Positions 1-12,253 of a stretch of 64,000 nt of DNA are shown here, one piece after another. The first letter of the stretch is position 1. Each line of letters begins with the position of its first letter. The notes below the pieces were generated by a model. It searched no databases, was not told the origin of the DNA, and saw only the letters and a list, made by a program, of their open reading frames with translations. Made by a program: the position numbers and the translations under genes. The stretch spans positions 8,552,001 to 8,616,000 of the forward strand of contig CAMRHE010000012.1 of assembly GCA_947044405.1 (NCBI GenBank), written 5' to 3'. The stretch is from Leptodactylus fallax. Taxonomy: Eukaryota > Chordata > Amphibia > Anura > Leptodactylidae.

Positions 1-600
1 TCCAGTATAGATAATGTATGCAGCATATACAGTGTATCCAGTATAGATAATGTATGCAGCATATACAGTGTATCCAGTATAGATAATGTATGCAGTATAT
101 ACAGTGTATACAGTATAGATAATGTATGTAGCATATACAGTGTATCCAGTATAGATAATGTATGCAGCATATACAGTGTATACAGTATAGATAATGTATG
201 CAGCATATACAGTGTATCCAGTATAGATAATGTATGCAGCATATACAGTGTATCCAGTATAGATAATGTATGCAGTATATACAGTGTATCCAATATAGAT
301 AATGTATGCAGTATATACAATGTATACAGTATAGATAATGTATGCAGCATATACAGTGTATCCAGTATAGATAATGTATGCAGTATATACAATCTAAGAC
401 AATTTATCCAGTAAAGATAATGTATGCAGTATATACAATGTATCCAGTATAGACAGTCTATGCAGTATATACAATGTATCCAGTATAGATAATGTATGTA
501 GTCTATACAATCTATCCAGTATAGATAAAGTATGCAGTTTATACAGTGTATCCAGTATATACAATCTATCGAGTATAGGCTGTCTGTCCACTATATACAA
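1..600. repeat. 36-bp minisatellite built from two 18-bp half-units
   Basis: About 16 tandem copies of a 36-bp unit run from the first base, so the array may continue upstream. Each unit is a dimer of related 18-mers, TCCAGTATAGATAATGTA and TGCAGCATATACAGTGTA. The units are nearly uniform up to about 390 and diverge after that, the usual pattern of a decaying array edge. The 68-residue minus-strand reading frame over 394-600 is only the repeat translated (recurring LYILDTL/LSILDTL) and is not a gene. Confidence 0.97.
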
Positions 601-2352
601 TGCTCATGTCCTGACAGTTTGCTACAGTTTCAGTGCTGCATAGGTCTGGCGTTCAGGCAGTTTACTTTACAGAGGATTACCTAGACAAGATATAATATCC
701 TTTGTATTTGATTGATAAGGAATTTCACCACAAAATATACTAGAAAGTTGCAGAACTTGCCACTATATAACATATAAGTTTTAAGCTATATACTGTAAAA
801 CCAGAAAATTGTTTAGGTTAAGGAGACATACAGAGTAAAATAGAATATACAGTAGCAACATAGTGAAGGAGATTTCTACAAATCTCATCCACATGCTGAA
901 AAAAAAGAACAAAAAAAAAAAAAAAAACCTGCAGCACGACCTGCGCTATGGGTTTTACAACATGTCAATTATTGCTGCAGTTTTTACCTGCAGCTTTATA
1001 GGTTGAATGCTGTGTGTGACTAAGGGCTTAAATCACGGACTGCATGTGCACACATTGATTTTTATGGGCGCATGCAGACATCCATTCATCTTTCACAGAG
1101 ACATGCCAAATGCAGACATGTAAATAAGTCCTTACAGCGATTCCTGCAGATGTGCCACAGCAAAGCTATTTATGGTGTATTTTTTGCTCTGCTGGATTTC
1201 AGGGGAGCACGTTTTATGTCCATCCCATGTGGCCCCAGCCTTAAAGGAGATTTCTGGGACTATATTATCAATGTTACATTGGTGGGGTTCTGACATCCAG
1301 GACCTACACAGATCAGCTGATCAATGTAGCAGCTGCACTACAGTGAGTACCATTTCCACTTTACAGGTCATGTGATGTCACATTCATCGGTCACATGATC
1401 TGTTCGAAACTGCAATACCAAGCACAGTGACTATACAATGTACAGCGCTGTGCTTGGCAAATAGCATTTTTTCAACATTTTATCCTAAAAGAAAGTGATT
1501 CCAATTCATTCAATCCAGTACTATCCTCCTTTTGCCTCGTTCACAGTTACATGTTTGTGCATATGTATGTGTGTGCATGCACACAGAGGGGTGGCCTCTA
1601 CCTCCTGTTTACATAATGCAGTAGAAAACTTGTATGTTATATTTCACTGTTGACATGTGAAACCAACATTTGCACATTTCTAGAAGTGGGGCTTCAAAGC
1701 AGTTTTCAACATCCTTTCCTTAGCTAGAAACAGGCCTAGGCCTTGCACATTGATAACCTCCTTGCACATTCAGTAGCCACATTTGATCTCTGCCCTGTAT
1801 TGTGTCATTAATCATATAACTATGTATCACAGATATCACAGAACGGCTATAGAACAGCACTATAGAAGCAGTATTGTACGTATAGTCAGCCTGCACCGTA
1901 TGTGGTTAACATGTCACACACGTCTCATGGGTCAGTGTGCAACATCTACTCATCGTTTAATTGAGTAGTAAAGAAAAAGAGGGATAACATCAAGTACATA
2001 ATACACAGTCTCATGTTTGAAGAGGGATTAAACTGCTGCTAGATGAGTGCTGATGCCAATTTGTATGAGCTTTAGCTGTGTAAACAGCTCCCTCTAGTGG
2101 CATAATATAGGTATTGTAACAACACTCACTGAGAGCTCTCACACCATTGTGTTTGCAATTGTTGGGGTTACTGCTTTTATGTAACTAGAACTAGTAGAGA
2201 TGAGTGATCAAAAACATAAACTAGATATTAATGCAATTATTAAATAAGACTTTTCAGTACAATAAAAGTATTTTCTATAAGTTGGAATAATTCTATAAGC
2301 TGGAAAAAGTGTAACACATATCAATCATAAAATTCATACTACCTGCTTAATA
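601..2352. other. No gene recognised; AT-rich apparently unique DNA
   Basis: I see no transposon ends, coding similarity or RNA gene here. An A-rich run lies at about 899-927. Positions 945-1000 hold a weak, decayed stretch (GCTATGGGTTTTACAACATG and a CTGCAG-rich palindrome) that may be a remnant of the CCCCAC fold-back family described at 3759. Short reading frames at 1072, 1172 and 1783 show no domain or compositional support. Confidence 0.6.
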
Positions 2353-2560
2353 TTAAAGGAGTATTCCTATCTGGCCATTTCTAGCTATCCACAGGGTATG
2401 CTAAAAATATCAGATAGATGTGGGTCTCACCTCTAGGACCTGCATCTACCTTGAGAATGGGGGTCCCTGGAGCCCCGTTTCATGTCTCTAGTGAAAGAAG
2501 AGATATAGGTTTGTATGCATCTGGAGAACATTTGGGGCAAATGAAATCATTGTTGTATTA
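2353..2560 (+). mobile_element. T2/Kolobok-like MITE end (one-ended)
   Basis: TTAAAGGAGTATTCC at 2353 fits the TTAAAGGRR terminus described for T2/Kolobok-type MITEs in Xenopus. A subterminal block follows (CTATCCACAGGGTATG, then GATGTGGGTCTCACCTC) that resembles the interior of the copy at 21213. I cannot see a matching CCTTTAA right end before the next repeat, so this is a truncated or decayed copy and its right limit is approximate. Confidence 0.55.
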
Positions 2561-2670
2561 GGGTGAAACTACACATGGAAAATTTGGTGCAGAAAAGTTT
2601 GTGATTGAAAATCATCTCAAAGCTTCATTCATCTGGATAGAGTTGTTTTTGCAGCAAGCACATAGGGGAA

Positions 2671-3058
2671 CGTTACCTGTCTACCTGTCCGGATCTTCTG
2701 GGCACGGGAGATCACTACCTTCTGTGCAGCCAGGTCCTTCTCCTCTTGCAATCTGCCGGTGTCTGCGCAATAGAGCCAGAGTGCTGGCATGCCGACACTG
2801 CAGCTCTATTGCGCGGGCATGGGAGGCCAGCAGACGTCAGAGGAGAGGCCCCCCTGAAGGAAGTGATATTCCGTGGCCAGAAGATCCGGACAGGAAGACA
2901 GGTAAGTATGATGAGGTGGGGGGGTATGGGCTGAGTTAGTTAGTTCGGAAGGACTAGTAGTTGGCGGGCTAGCTAGAGAAACAGGGAGGGGGGTGTGAGG
3001 GAGTGAGAGAGGGAGGGATAGGGAGTGAGAGGGGGAGGTAGTGTGAGTCAGCTCTGAG
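2671..3058. mobile_element. Fold-back repeat with splice-donor-like arms, left part
   Basis: The arm at about 2671-2710 (GTTACCTG..CCTGTCCGGATCTTCTGG) is the reverse complement of 2879-2907 (CAGAAGATCCGGACAGGAAG, then CAGGTAAGTATG). Between them an inner palindrome pairs GCAATAGAGC with GCTCTATTGC. A purine-rich tail (2955-3050) closely matches 31010-31105, so the family is dispersed. The element is interrupted after 3058 by the hAT insertion, and related sequence resumes at 6109. Confidence 0.65.
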
Positions 3059-3199
3059 CAGAGGCGTAGCTAGCGGGGGTGGGGCAGAGGGGCGGCTGCC
3101 CCGGGCCCACTGACTTTTTGGGGCCCACCCCAGGGCCACCATTAATACATCCTTTATTTCTAACTGGATCGGTGTCTGCAGACACTGATCTAGTTAAAA

Positions 3200-3420
3200 C
3201 GTGTCCTGCAACTTCACAGTATTGTAAACCGCAAGCTACATGAGGCTTGCGTTTTACAAGTCCCCGAGACCACAGACCGATATCTGCTTCTCACACAGGC
3301 GGCACGATGACGTCACAACATCACGCCGCCTGTGCTAAGACACAGACGTCCTGTGCGTGGACAGGGAGGAAGCGGCGGCGGCTCCAGTCATCAGCATCGC
3401 AGGTAGGTGAGTATGACTTT
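3200..3420 (+). other. GC-rich block with CRE palindrome and splice-donor consensus
   Basis: Inside the hAT element, a stem (CAGGCGGC at 3297-3304 pairs with GCCGCCTG at 3326-3333) carries a perfect TGACGTCA palindrome at 3308-3315. Downstream, AGGTAGGTGAGTATG at 3401-3415 contains a near-ideal 5' splice-site consensus, with the GT at 3407-3408, followed by a T tract. Equivalent blocks occur in two other hAT elements of this window (13600-13960 and 39255-39640). Whether it acts as a promoter or an exon cannot be told from sequence alone. Confidence 0.5.
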
Positions 3421-3429
3421 TTTTTTTTC

Positions 3430-3720
3430 TTTTTTTAGCACAGTTGTGGGTATATTAATAGTATAAGAGGGGGAAAAGGAGGGGGGAATTATAACTAAAG
3501 GGAGGATTCATTAGGGGTCATTATGACGATGGGGGGGTCATTTATATAAGGGTTATTAGGGGGTATTATGAATACAAGGGGGGAGGTTATTTATATAAGG
3601 GGCCATTAGGGGGCATCATTTATATTAGGAGGCATTATGAACATAAGGGGGTGGTCATTGATATAAGGGGTCATTAGAGGTGCATTATTTATGTCAGGGG
3701 GAATCAGGGGCATAATTTGA
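3430..3720. repeat. Degenerate minisatellite in hAT interior
   Basis: Loose repeats of about 27-31 bp with the theme GGGGTCATTTATATAAGGGG / GGGGCATTATG recur along this stretch. Similar text continues at about 5640-5790, after the nested insertions. This fits one original array split by later transposons. Confidence 0.6.
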
Positions 3721-3904
3721 GGGTCAATTAATTTAATGAATGTGGCACTTGGGCTTTATTAAGACTAAGGCCCCACATAGCGGGCTGCAGCAAAAAAAGC
3801 CCTGCAGGAAAAACCATGGCGGTAACATTGTGGTCTTTCCCGCAGCGCTTTTCACAGAAGGTCCGCAGAGGTTTCCCCTGTGGACTTTCTGTTTTCAATA
3901 CACC

Positions 3905-4839
<935 letters not shown>

Positions 4840-5277
4840 TATGGAAACCGCCAGTGTTTCCATAGGTATAATTGACATGCTGCAATTTCCAAAACCGCAA
4901 TGGTTTTGGAAATCACTGTGCGTCTGCTGCACGTATTTTTCCGCAATGTGTGGATGGGATTTGCTAGAACGCCATGGTTTTTTTCTGTGGGTTTTCGCCA
5001 CATGGGGACCCATCCCATCCCCACTTTGCAGTAAAATACACGCAGCGGATACGCTGCGATTTCCAAAACAGTCGCAGTTTTGGAAATCGTAGCATATCAA
5101 TTATACCTATGGAAACGCCAGCGGTTTCCCTATAGATATAATTGAAGCAGAAAGTCCACAGAGGAAACCTCTGCAAACATTCAGTGCAAAGTGCTGCAGG
5201 AAGAACTGCGATGCGTCGCCGCCACGGTTTTTCCCACAGCTGTTTTTTGCTCCAGGACGACACGTGGGGCCTTGGCC

Positions 5278-5610
5278 TTAAGGTGTTTTCCAGCTCATTT
5301 TTATTGATGATCTATTCTCAGAATAAATCATCAATAAGAGATAAGTGATTCCCCACTGATCAGCTGTAAGAAGGTGCTATGGCGCCTGTTTATATGATAC
5401 GCTGTTTATAGTGACCATGTGATGCCATTCCAGCCTTGTCACATAGACATGTATAGGACGAAGCTGTAGTTACATTACATGGCCGCTATGAAAAGAATGA
5501 CACTGTGTAAACAGAGAAGGGGTCACGGCGCTTACACAGGTACCACGGTTCATTCAAACAGCTGATCCTCGGGGTCCCGGGTATTGGAACCCCAATAATT
5601 TTTTTTCCCT
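5278..5610 (+). mobile_element. T2-like MITE end abutting the CCCCAC fold-back
   Basis: TTAAGGTGTTTTCCAGC starts at the same TTAA that closes the fold-back at 5281. The interior (TTGATGATCTATTCTCAGAA, TGATCAGCTG, then GGGGTCCCGGGTATTGG) has the layout seen in T2-type frog MITEs. No right end is clear before the T-rich tract at 5596-5633, so it is one-ended. Confidence 0.45.
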
Positions 5611-6108
5611 TGTTTTTTTTTTTTTTTCTTTTTAATTAGGAAACACCTGGGGCACTATTTAGAGGGGGTACACAGGGAAGTTATTAGTTTAAAGATGCAC
5701 TTGGGGTTATTATTCATTATGGGGGGGGTATATTATATATTTTATAATTGGGGGTAGCAGCAAGATGGGGACTTTGTGTAGGTGAGGACAATATGGGTCA
5801 GGTGCTTGGAAAAGTGAGGAGTCAAAGATGTCTGTGTTACAAACTTTACAGACACTGGAAGAAATGGTCATGGCAGTCCAGATGAAAGATATGGGGAATG
5901 TGAACGATTAGGCAGAGATGTCATCTGTAAGTCACTAAATGTTACTGCACTGTATTCACTTAAATCGTCTGCAGAGCCCTGTGTAGAGCTGCTATATACC
6001 ACTATACGCTCACTGTATACTGATAGTATCGGTATACGAACATGTCCAAGTTGAGGGCCCACTTGGACATGTTTGCCCCCCTGTGCTGAACCCCTAGCTA
6101 CGCCTCTG

Positions 6109-6477
6109 GCTCTGAGTGCTGGCATGCTGTGGCTCTATTGTGCAGGTGTGTAAGGTCAGAAGACATCAGAGGAGAGGAGGAGCCGGCCCCCCTGAAGGAA
6201 GTGACATTCCATGTCGAGAAGATCCGGACAGGAAGTCAGGTAAGTATGATTGACGGGGGGGGGGGGGGATGTAGTATTGGTGACATTCCATTTCCGGAAA
6301 TGGGGAAATGGAACATCATTGGAAAATCAGAAAATGTGTCTGGGGTGGTCACATAACCGCCCCAGCGATCAGAGTAAATATATATTTTTTGTTAAAGTAA
6401 GTAAGTTAGAAGTTAGGTGAGGGGAGGGTGTTTAGCTTAGGGTAAAAGTATCGTTTTATCCCGGACAAGCCCTTTAA
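6109..6477. mobile_element. Fold-back repeat, right part, with T2-like CCCTTTAA end
   Basis: After the hAT target duplication, sequence related to 2779-2910 resumes: GTGCTGGCATGC, CTCTATTG, GTCAGAAGACATCAGAGGAG, then GAAGATCCGGACAGGAAGTC and CAGGTAAGTATG at 6237-6248. A G-rich run follows at 6256. The block closes with GGACAAGCCCTTTAA (TTAA at 6474-6477), which reads as a T2-like right terminus. Confidence 0.55.
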
Positions 6478-7911
6478 TGCTGCAACTAAAACTCACAATG
6501 TAAAGTAACCTCCATGTCAATTATTGCTAGAGGTTTCACCTATAGCTTCAGACTTTGTAATGCAAAGTTGAAAGCTGTTGGAGTTCTGCCACAATTCCTG
6601 CTACAAAATCACTGGATTTCAGGTGGTTTCAACATGGGGATTTGGAAGGGATCACACTTTTGAATTTTCTTGATACAAATTCAGTAGCAAGTTTACAATG
6701 TGTGTCCCCAGCCTTATAATGAACAACAGCATTTACAGTTCTGCAGACTGCCAGTGGAATTTAAAAACAATTTGTTGTCAGATACCCTTCTCAGCTTTAT
6801 TGTGTTCCTATAATGCAATGTCCTGTGCTTTGGCCTATTATACTTTTGTGTTTGGCCTGGACAGAGACGTTACTATATAGGTGCAGTTTTTCCAGTCATA
6901 TTCAGGACCTAGAAGCTGAGGGGGATCAAAGGGCCCTTTTTTCCCACATAAAGAGACTAGTCCTATACATTATGCATGCGAGGCATCCTCCCTTGATGCT
7001 GCAGTTGATAGAGGCACAATAAGGGATAAAGCCCAGGATCAGAGTTTTCTGCGATGCCAACCATTGCCTCAATGTAACAATTGTCAGTCACAGCATCTCC
7101 CATTGGATGCTTGTGCAGATACAACCACTTTACCTACTTGATAATAGCTATATAAATGCATGGTGCTGAACACTTGCTCAGATTCACAGTGCTGCACATT
7201 TACAGTGGATGGAGACAAGGGTTACATGCATGTGTGCCCTATATAATAAGTCAGCCGGTCACCCACATGTAGAACAGGAGTTATCACAAATAGTTGTCTT
7301 CAGTTCATTTATTATATTCTGAATGGTTAAATGTCACTTATATACATATATTGGCATGGCACTGGCAGATGCTTATGTCTCTATTGTCCTTTGTATTTGT
7401 ACAATGCAGTGTTATTATGGAAAGGGAGTATCCAAAAGATTCATCTATTTGTTGGTCAGAAACTAATTCTAACTCTATTATTTAACCTGCACTCTCTCCT
7501 GTCATGGCGAAGTCTTTCCTGGAATGTGTGAATGACATAACTGTGGCCGGAGATGTTCTTTAAATCTAGCCTTGACTGGATTGTCTTAGGTTGCTTACAT
7601 AATCCTGGTATTCAGGAATTAGTCTTGAACTGCTATACAGGATGGAGCGGTATTTCTCATCTAGGGTTTATGTAATTACATGATGAAAACAAGCAAGGAT
7701 CATTGTTACAAGGAGGAAGTCATGACAAGTCTCCAGTCACTGTTATATTATCGTTACATATAACAATTACAATCTAATTTTTTTTTGCTGTTTATTTGGT
7801 TAAAATAGATGTTATAGATTGTTGTTGATTGTCTCAATGATCCAATTTAATGGCACCAAATTAGGGATGCTAGTCACATGAAATAATATATGCTGTGTTG
7901 GGAATCAGATA
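6478..7911. other. No gene recognised; mostly unique DNA
   Basis: Apart from the small hAT-like copy at 6862-7036, I see no repeat ends or coding similarity. The short frames at 6698, 6813, 7294 and 7331 overlap one another and show no domain. Confidence 0.6.
6862..7036 (-). mobile_element. Short hAT MITE, decayed copy
   Basis: CAGAGACGTTACTATATAGG at 6862 resembles the left end of the 179-bp MITE at 51071. It is followed by the same interior words (CAGGACCTAGAAGCTGAGGG, then AAAGAGACTAG). The far end, AAGCCCAG, at 7029-7036 is a mutated AAGCCCCTG. The flanking 8-mers no longer match, so the call rests on interior similarity. Confidence 0.5.
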
Positions 7912-8321
7912 TTAAAGGGGTTGCCCAGGTTTTAGGTTTCTATAACCAATCCCTAGCATAGGCCATGAATATCTAATTGGTGGGGGCTGCTGTATGGGGC
8001 CAGTTCTCATTCTGTACAAAACACGGGGCCAGAAGCACTTTGTTCCCTGTCCTGTATAGTGGTTGGGTGCCAGTACTGCAGCTTAGTTAACATTGACTTT
8101 AATGAGAGCTGAGCTGCAGTTACAAAACTGGGCCACTACACAGGGACTGGAAGCTATCTGCTTCTGACCCTGTGTTGCATATAACCTCTCTCTGCTCAGT
8201 GCTGAATTAGGAGGATTAACTCATTTGTATATGTAATTTCCTAATTTGTATGGGTTTTTGTTTTTTTTTCACCTTCCCTGGCCTCCTTGCGAAAAACTGT
8301 ATATTCTGGAAAACCCTTTAA
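7912..8321. mobile_element. T2/Kolobok-like MITE
   Basis: Starts TTAAAGGGGTTGCCCAGG (TTAA at 7912-7915) and closes with TCTGGAAAACCCTTTAA (TTAA at 8318-8321). The interior is palindromic around ACACGGGGCCAGAAGCA / CTTCTGACCCTGTGT, with inner copies of CTGCAG and GAGCTGAGCTGCAG. The copy at 11811 shares the same interior. No coding capacity. Confidence 0.8.
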
Positions 8322-8347
8322 ATATGATCCTGGAATTGGGAATATCC

Positions 8348-8799
8348 TTAAGGCTGGGGCCCCACATTGCATAAACAAATCCCATCCACACATTGCATAG
8401 CAGACACGCTTCGATTTCCAAAACCGTCCCGGTTTTGGAAATTGCATCATGTCAACAATACCTACCTCATAGAATGTAAGCTCTTGCGAGCAGGGTCCTC
8501 ACTCCTATTGTTTGATATGTTTATCTCTTTGTCACATTGTAATGTCTCATATTGTCTGTTCATGTGTCCTCTGATTTGTAAAGTGCTACGGAATATGTTG
8601 GAGCTATATAAATAAAGTTTAATATTATTCTTATTATTATTTAGAAATGCCGGCAGTTTTCCTATAGGTATAATTGAAGCAGAAAGCTCTGTGGACTTTC
8701 TGTGAAAAGTGCTGCAGGAAGAACCACGATGCGTTGCCGCTGCAGTTTTCTCCGCATTGCTTTTTTGCTGCAGCCCGCTACATGGGGCCTTAGCCTTAA
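8348..8799. mobile_element. TTAA-flanked CCCCAC fold-back (copy 2)
   Basis: Left end TTAAGGCTGGGGCCCCAC (TTAA 8348-8351), right end CATGGGGCCTTAGCCTTAA (TTAA 8796-8799). The inner words ATTTCCAAAACCG..CGGTTTTGGAAAT and CCTATAGGTATAATTGAAGCAG match copy 1. A SINE-like element at 8461-8642 splits it between ACAATACC and AAATGCCGGC. Confidence 0.8.
8461..8642 (+). mobile_element. SINE-like / L2-tail element
   Basis: Contains GAATGTAAGCTCTTGCGAG, GTAAAGTGCTACGGAATATG and TTGGAGCTATATAAATAA, followed by an ATT-rich tail. This is the conserved 3' portion of a widespread amphibian and fish SINE/L2-type family. It has no RNA polymerase III A/B-box head that I can recognise, so it may be a 5'-truncated copy. 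It sits inside the fold-back at 8348-8799 and is therefore younger than it. Confidence 0.7.
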
Positions 8800-9056
8800 G
8801 ATCGATAGGAACAAAGAGACGGAAACTTCATTCCTCTTTTCACCCTACGCAGCAGATGGCCAGGAGTGCATACAAAAAGTGCATATACAGTAGCATCCTG
8901 AATGTATAGGGATTATGTGGGCACCATGAAATAACTTTTATTAAAAAAAAAGCTTCCAAATCAATCTTTAACGTGGTGATCTTAGTCTTGGAATATTTGT
9001 TCTTTCTGAAAAAGAAGCTGCATCCAATGTATCAATGATAACTTTAGACTAAGGTG

Positions 9057-9590
9057 TAGGCTTGGACTGGCCTACAGGTGAACAGCTGAATCCCCCAGTG
9101 GGCCCCAGAGCCAGGCATGGCACAGTACACTCATTGTACTTCATACAGATTGTACAGCATCTCAACCAGGTGTCAGTATAATAAACTAGGTAGATTATTT
9201 AAGAAACTAGACAGTTTATATTTATATACTGTACTGTAGACACATTGGGTGGCTGAGATGACCTCCAGGAACAGATAAAGTCAATCACACCTCATTACCA
9301 ACCATTTTGCTGCTGCCTGAGGTCTGCTGCTATGAGGGCACATATCCCCATCTCACCTAGCTACGAAGACAAGGCTAGTTCAAGACAAGAACCAGACATC
9401 AAGCTACTGACAGGGTCCCAGGATAGAAACAATTAGAGGCAAAGGAAGGCAGAATTCTACTGCTGAAAAAAAAAAATTATGTTGGCGACATTTTAGACAT
9501 TTGTGAACCGGTAATATTTGCCGGTAGCTGTATAGTGAGCCACCAGAATGAATTTTACTGGTGGGCCATAGGCACCCCAGTTCGATACTG
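9057..9590. mobile_element. Decayed hAT copy of the CGGACTGG family
   Basis: TAGGCTTGGACTGGCC at 9057 and its inverted counterpart CCCCAGTTCGATACTG ending at 9590 are mutated versions of the CAGTGTCGGACTGG termini seen at 10943 and 14111. Next to the left end, GAATCCCCCAGTGGGCC mirrors the subterminal text of that family. The flanking 8-mers do not match, so limits are approximate. No coding region. Confidence 0.45.
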
Positions 9591-9649
9591 GATGACCTTT
9601 TGTGAAAGACCTTTATATCATAAAGATTATATGAAAATACTGGTCATAT

Positions 9650-10269
9650 GTGGACTGGTGCCAGCGGAACCACATGAAGATTAACGCGGGGAAGACCAAG
9701 ATATGGTGGTGGACTTCCATAAATGCAGATGCCCTCCTAAACCAGTGGACATCCTGGGGACGGGCATCGAGATTGTGAACACCTATAAGTACCTGGGTTT
9801 TCTCCTTAATAATAAGCTGGACTGGGCAGATCACATGGAGGCCCTGTACAGGAAGGGCCACAGCAGGCTCTACCTGCTTAGGAAGCTGAGAGCCTTTGGA
9901 GACCAGGGGGCACTTCTTAGGACTTTCTTCAACTCGGTAGTGGCATCAGCCATCTTCTTTGGAGAGGCCTGCTGGGGGAGCAGTATATTAACCAGGGATA
10001 GAAATAAACTTGACAAGGTGATTAGAAGGGCCAGCTCTGTCCTAGGGAGTCCCCTGGACCCAGTGCAGGTGGTGGGTGACAGAAGGATACTGTCCGTGGT
10101 GAGCTCCATGCGGAAGAAGAAGTCCCATCCCAAGCATGAGACCGTGATAGTGCTGGGCAGTACTGCCAGTGACCGACTGCTCCACCCTAAGTGTGAGAAG
10201 GAGCGCTATCGGAAGTCTTTCCTCCCCACCGCAGTTAGGCTGTACAACCAACACCAACCTAAGCGGTGA
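9650..10269 (+). pseudogene. LINE ORF2 C-terminal fragment (reverse-transcriptase palm/thumb end)
   Basis: Encodes the segment downstream of the reverse-transcriptase active site. NHMKINAGKTK is followed by VVDFHKCRCPPKPV, TYKYLGFLLNNKLDW, YRKGHSRLYLLRKLRAFG and SAIFFGEACWG, ending in RKSFLPTAVRLYNQH. That order is typical of ORF2 proteins of the L2/CR1/Rex1 group. The fingers, the YxDD motif and the endonuclease domain are missing because of 5' truncation. Compared with 53789-54430, one base is lost near 9702 (accaag-atatgg against accaaggagatgg). This shifts the frame, and the open 188-residue frame only begins at 9703. Not functional. Confidence 0.9.
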
Positions 10270-10492
10270 TCAATACACACAAAGAACTGAAATATCTTTC
10301 TGCCTGTTAAATCCCCCCCCCCCGCCCTCCTCTGCTACTTCCTATCTGTCTGTCTACTGTCTATCAATGTAATGCCTCCCAACTTGGAACATTCCTGTAC
10401 ATGTTGTATTTGTATCTGCTTATCTTTGCTGCTGTAACACACTGAATTTCCCCATTGTGGGACTATTAAAGGACTATTATTATAATATCTAT
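9650..10492 (+). mobile_element. 5'-truncated non-LTR retrotransposon (L2/CR1-type), copy 1
   Basis: Begins with the end of the reverse transcriptase at GTGGACTGGTGCCAGCGG. It runs through the ORF2 C-terminus to a 3' UTR with a C-rich run (10313-10323) and the tail CTGAATTTCCCCATTGTGG...AAAGGACTATTATTATAA. It is nearly identical to 53789-54647. A third, tail-only copy is at 62816-62938. Confidence 0.9.
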
Positions 10493-10942
10493 GGCAGTAT
10501 AAGTATACAGTAAGTAAATATAGCAGAGCTGTTCAAACCTGGACCTTGGGAAAATCTCTCCATGTATAAGTCTAACATGCCTGTAGACTTCAGTAGCATA
10601 ACAAACCAAAAAAAAAATTTCTATTGAGTATGCAAACTGTATGCGAATAAATGTATATAGTAATGTGTATGTTTTTTATTTTATGTTATGAGGTACACAA
10701 ATAGTTCAAATAGTTTAATCCTAAAGTACAAATGTAGTGTGAATTTACAGTGGCTAAGTTACAATACACTTGTAAGGTAATGTGGAAACACATTGGACTG
10801 TTGCACTGGCAAGTGTTAAACCCTGTCCAACTGCATCTGTCAGCATAGTGGAGGCGAAGTGTTAGCCAAGCTAGTTCATCACAATTTGGCATGCTACAGT
10901 TTACTGGTTGTATCGTATTATGTGTTATGATGTACTTGCACA
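10493..10942. other. No gene recognised
   Basis: AT-rich DNA between the LINE tail and the hAT element. No repeat end or coding similarity seen. 10935-10942 is the left copy of the hAT target duplication. Confidence 0.6.
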
Positions 10943-11288
10943 CAGTGTCGGACTGGTATGTCTAGGGCCCACCAGTGGAATTGCTTCTAGAGGCCCACCA
11001 TCAGGACCCCTGCTGATCAGTGGTACCAAGACAGGGCAGCTAAAGGTAATAACATGTTGGGAGCCATGTTGCTCACCCGCCATACCATGTGCAGCACTGC
11101 ACTACCTAAACCCACTGCTACACCCTATATGGCAAGTGAACAGCATGGCTCCTAGAATTGTTACCTGTAGCCGCACTGTCCTGGAAAAGCTGATCTGCAG
11201 AGGTCCTGGCTGTTGTATGATTGCAGATGTAATATTGCTGACCTATCCTAAGGACAGGCCATCAATATTAGAAAGATGGATAAATCCT

Positions 11289-11638
11289 TTGAAAAGATTG
11301 TCCAGGAATTGGCGCAACCCATGTCTCGTGCTGGAGGTGTAAAATAAAAAATAAATAAATAAAAAAGCATACTCACCTGTCCCCGGCGCTCCGTTGTCCG
11401 CTGCCAGTGTCCATTCAGTCTCGTGCCGGCGACTCCTTGCTGGGAGTCCTGCACCTCGTGACCGTGAAGGTACAGGATTTCCAGAAATGAGGCGCCGCCA
11501 TGAGACTGAACAGACACAGGCAGGAGACAATGGGGTGCTGGGGATAGATGAATATGCTTTGCTTTTTTTTTTTTTTTTTTTACACCTCCCAGGCAGCCGC
11601 CACAGTGGTCGCTCCAGTTTATGGACAACCTCTTTTAA
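11289..11638. mobile_element. T2-like MITE with splice-donor arm
   Basis: Left end TTGAAAAGATTGTCCAGG is a mutated TTAAAGGGGTTGTCC; right end TGGACAACCTCTTTTAA closes at TTAA 11635-11638. An inner arm, CATACTCACCTGTCCCC (11368-11384), is a minus-strand GGACAGGTGAGTATG. The GC-rich core carries TCAGTCTCGTGCCGGCG. The same TTAA then opens a second T2-like end, TTAAGGGGTTGTCTGGGCC. Confidence 0.65.
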
Positions 11639-11810
11639 GGGGTTGTCTGGGCCAAATTTTTTTATGGCCACTTCACTGGTCCCCTCATACAATGACCTCT
11701 TCACTGGTCCTCCGTACTGTATGGGGAACAGTGATGGAGCCATTATATTGTGTGGGAGCAGTGATGGGGGCTAACATCCTGTGGGGGGACATTAAACTGT
11801 GTTATGCATA

Positions 11811-12229
11811 TTAAAGGGGTTGTCCAGGGTTAATCTTTTTTATGGCCTATGCTCATGATAGGCCATAAATACCTGATCAGTAGGGGGCTGACACATTGCC
11901 CCATCAGCTGTTCGGAGCGACTTCCGGAGCCCGTTCTGTACACAACACAGGGCCAGAAGCAGAAAGCTCCATCCGCTGTTTAGTCGCCCAGCGCCCTCAC
12001 TGCAGCTCAGCTCCTACTGACTTCAATAAGTGCTGAGATGCAGTGAAGGTGCCCGGCTAATATACAGTGGGCAGAGCTTTCTGCTTCTGGCCCTGTATTG
12101 TGTACAGGACGGGCACCAGAAGTGGCTCCGAACAGCTGATCGGTCCAGGGTCAGCCCCGTACAGATCAGGTATCTCTGGCCTATCCTGAGGATAAACCAT
12201 AACAAATTATGCCTGGACAACCCCTTTAA
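11811..12229. mobile_element. T2/Kolobok-like fold-back MITE
   Basis: TTAAAGGGGTTGTCCAGGG (TTAA 11811-11814) pairs with CCTGGACAACCCCTTTAA (TTAA 12226-12229). The arms stay complementary for most of the length (ATGGCCTATGCTCATGATAGG with CCTATCCTGAGGATAAACCAT; CAGGGCCAGAAGCAGAAAGCT with AGCTTTCTGCTTCTGGCCCTG). The 419-bp element has no coding capacity. It is the best-preserved member of this family in the window. Confidence 0.9.
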
Positions 12230-12253
12230 TATACCCCCCTAATGCGCCACACT

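Noticed and set aside
394..600. 68-residue Leu/Ile/Tyr-rich frame on the minus strand
   Set aside because: It is the 36-bp minisatellite translated; the protein repeat follows the DNA repeat exactly.
8461..8642. Considered a tRNA gene because of its SINE-like nature
   Set aside because: No A box, B box or cloverleaf could be drawn; only the 3' module of the repeat family is present.
11243..11774. 126-166-residue frames on both strands near a T run
   Set aside because: They lie within a T2-like palindromic MITE, whose inverted arms create paired open frames on opposite strands.
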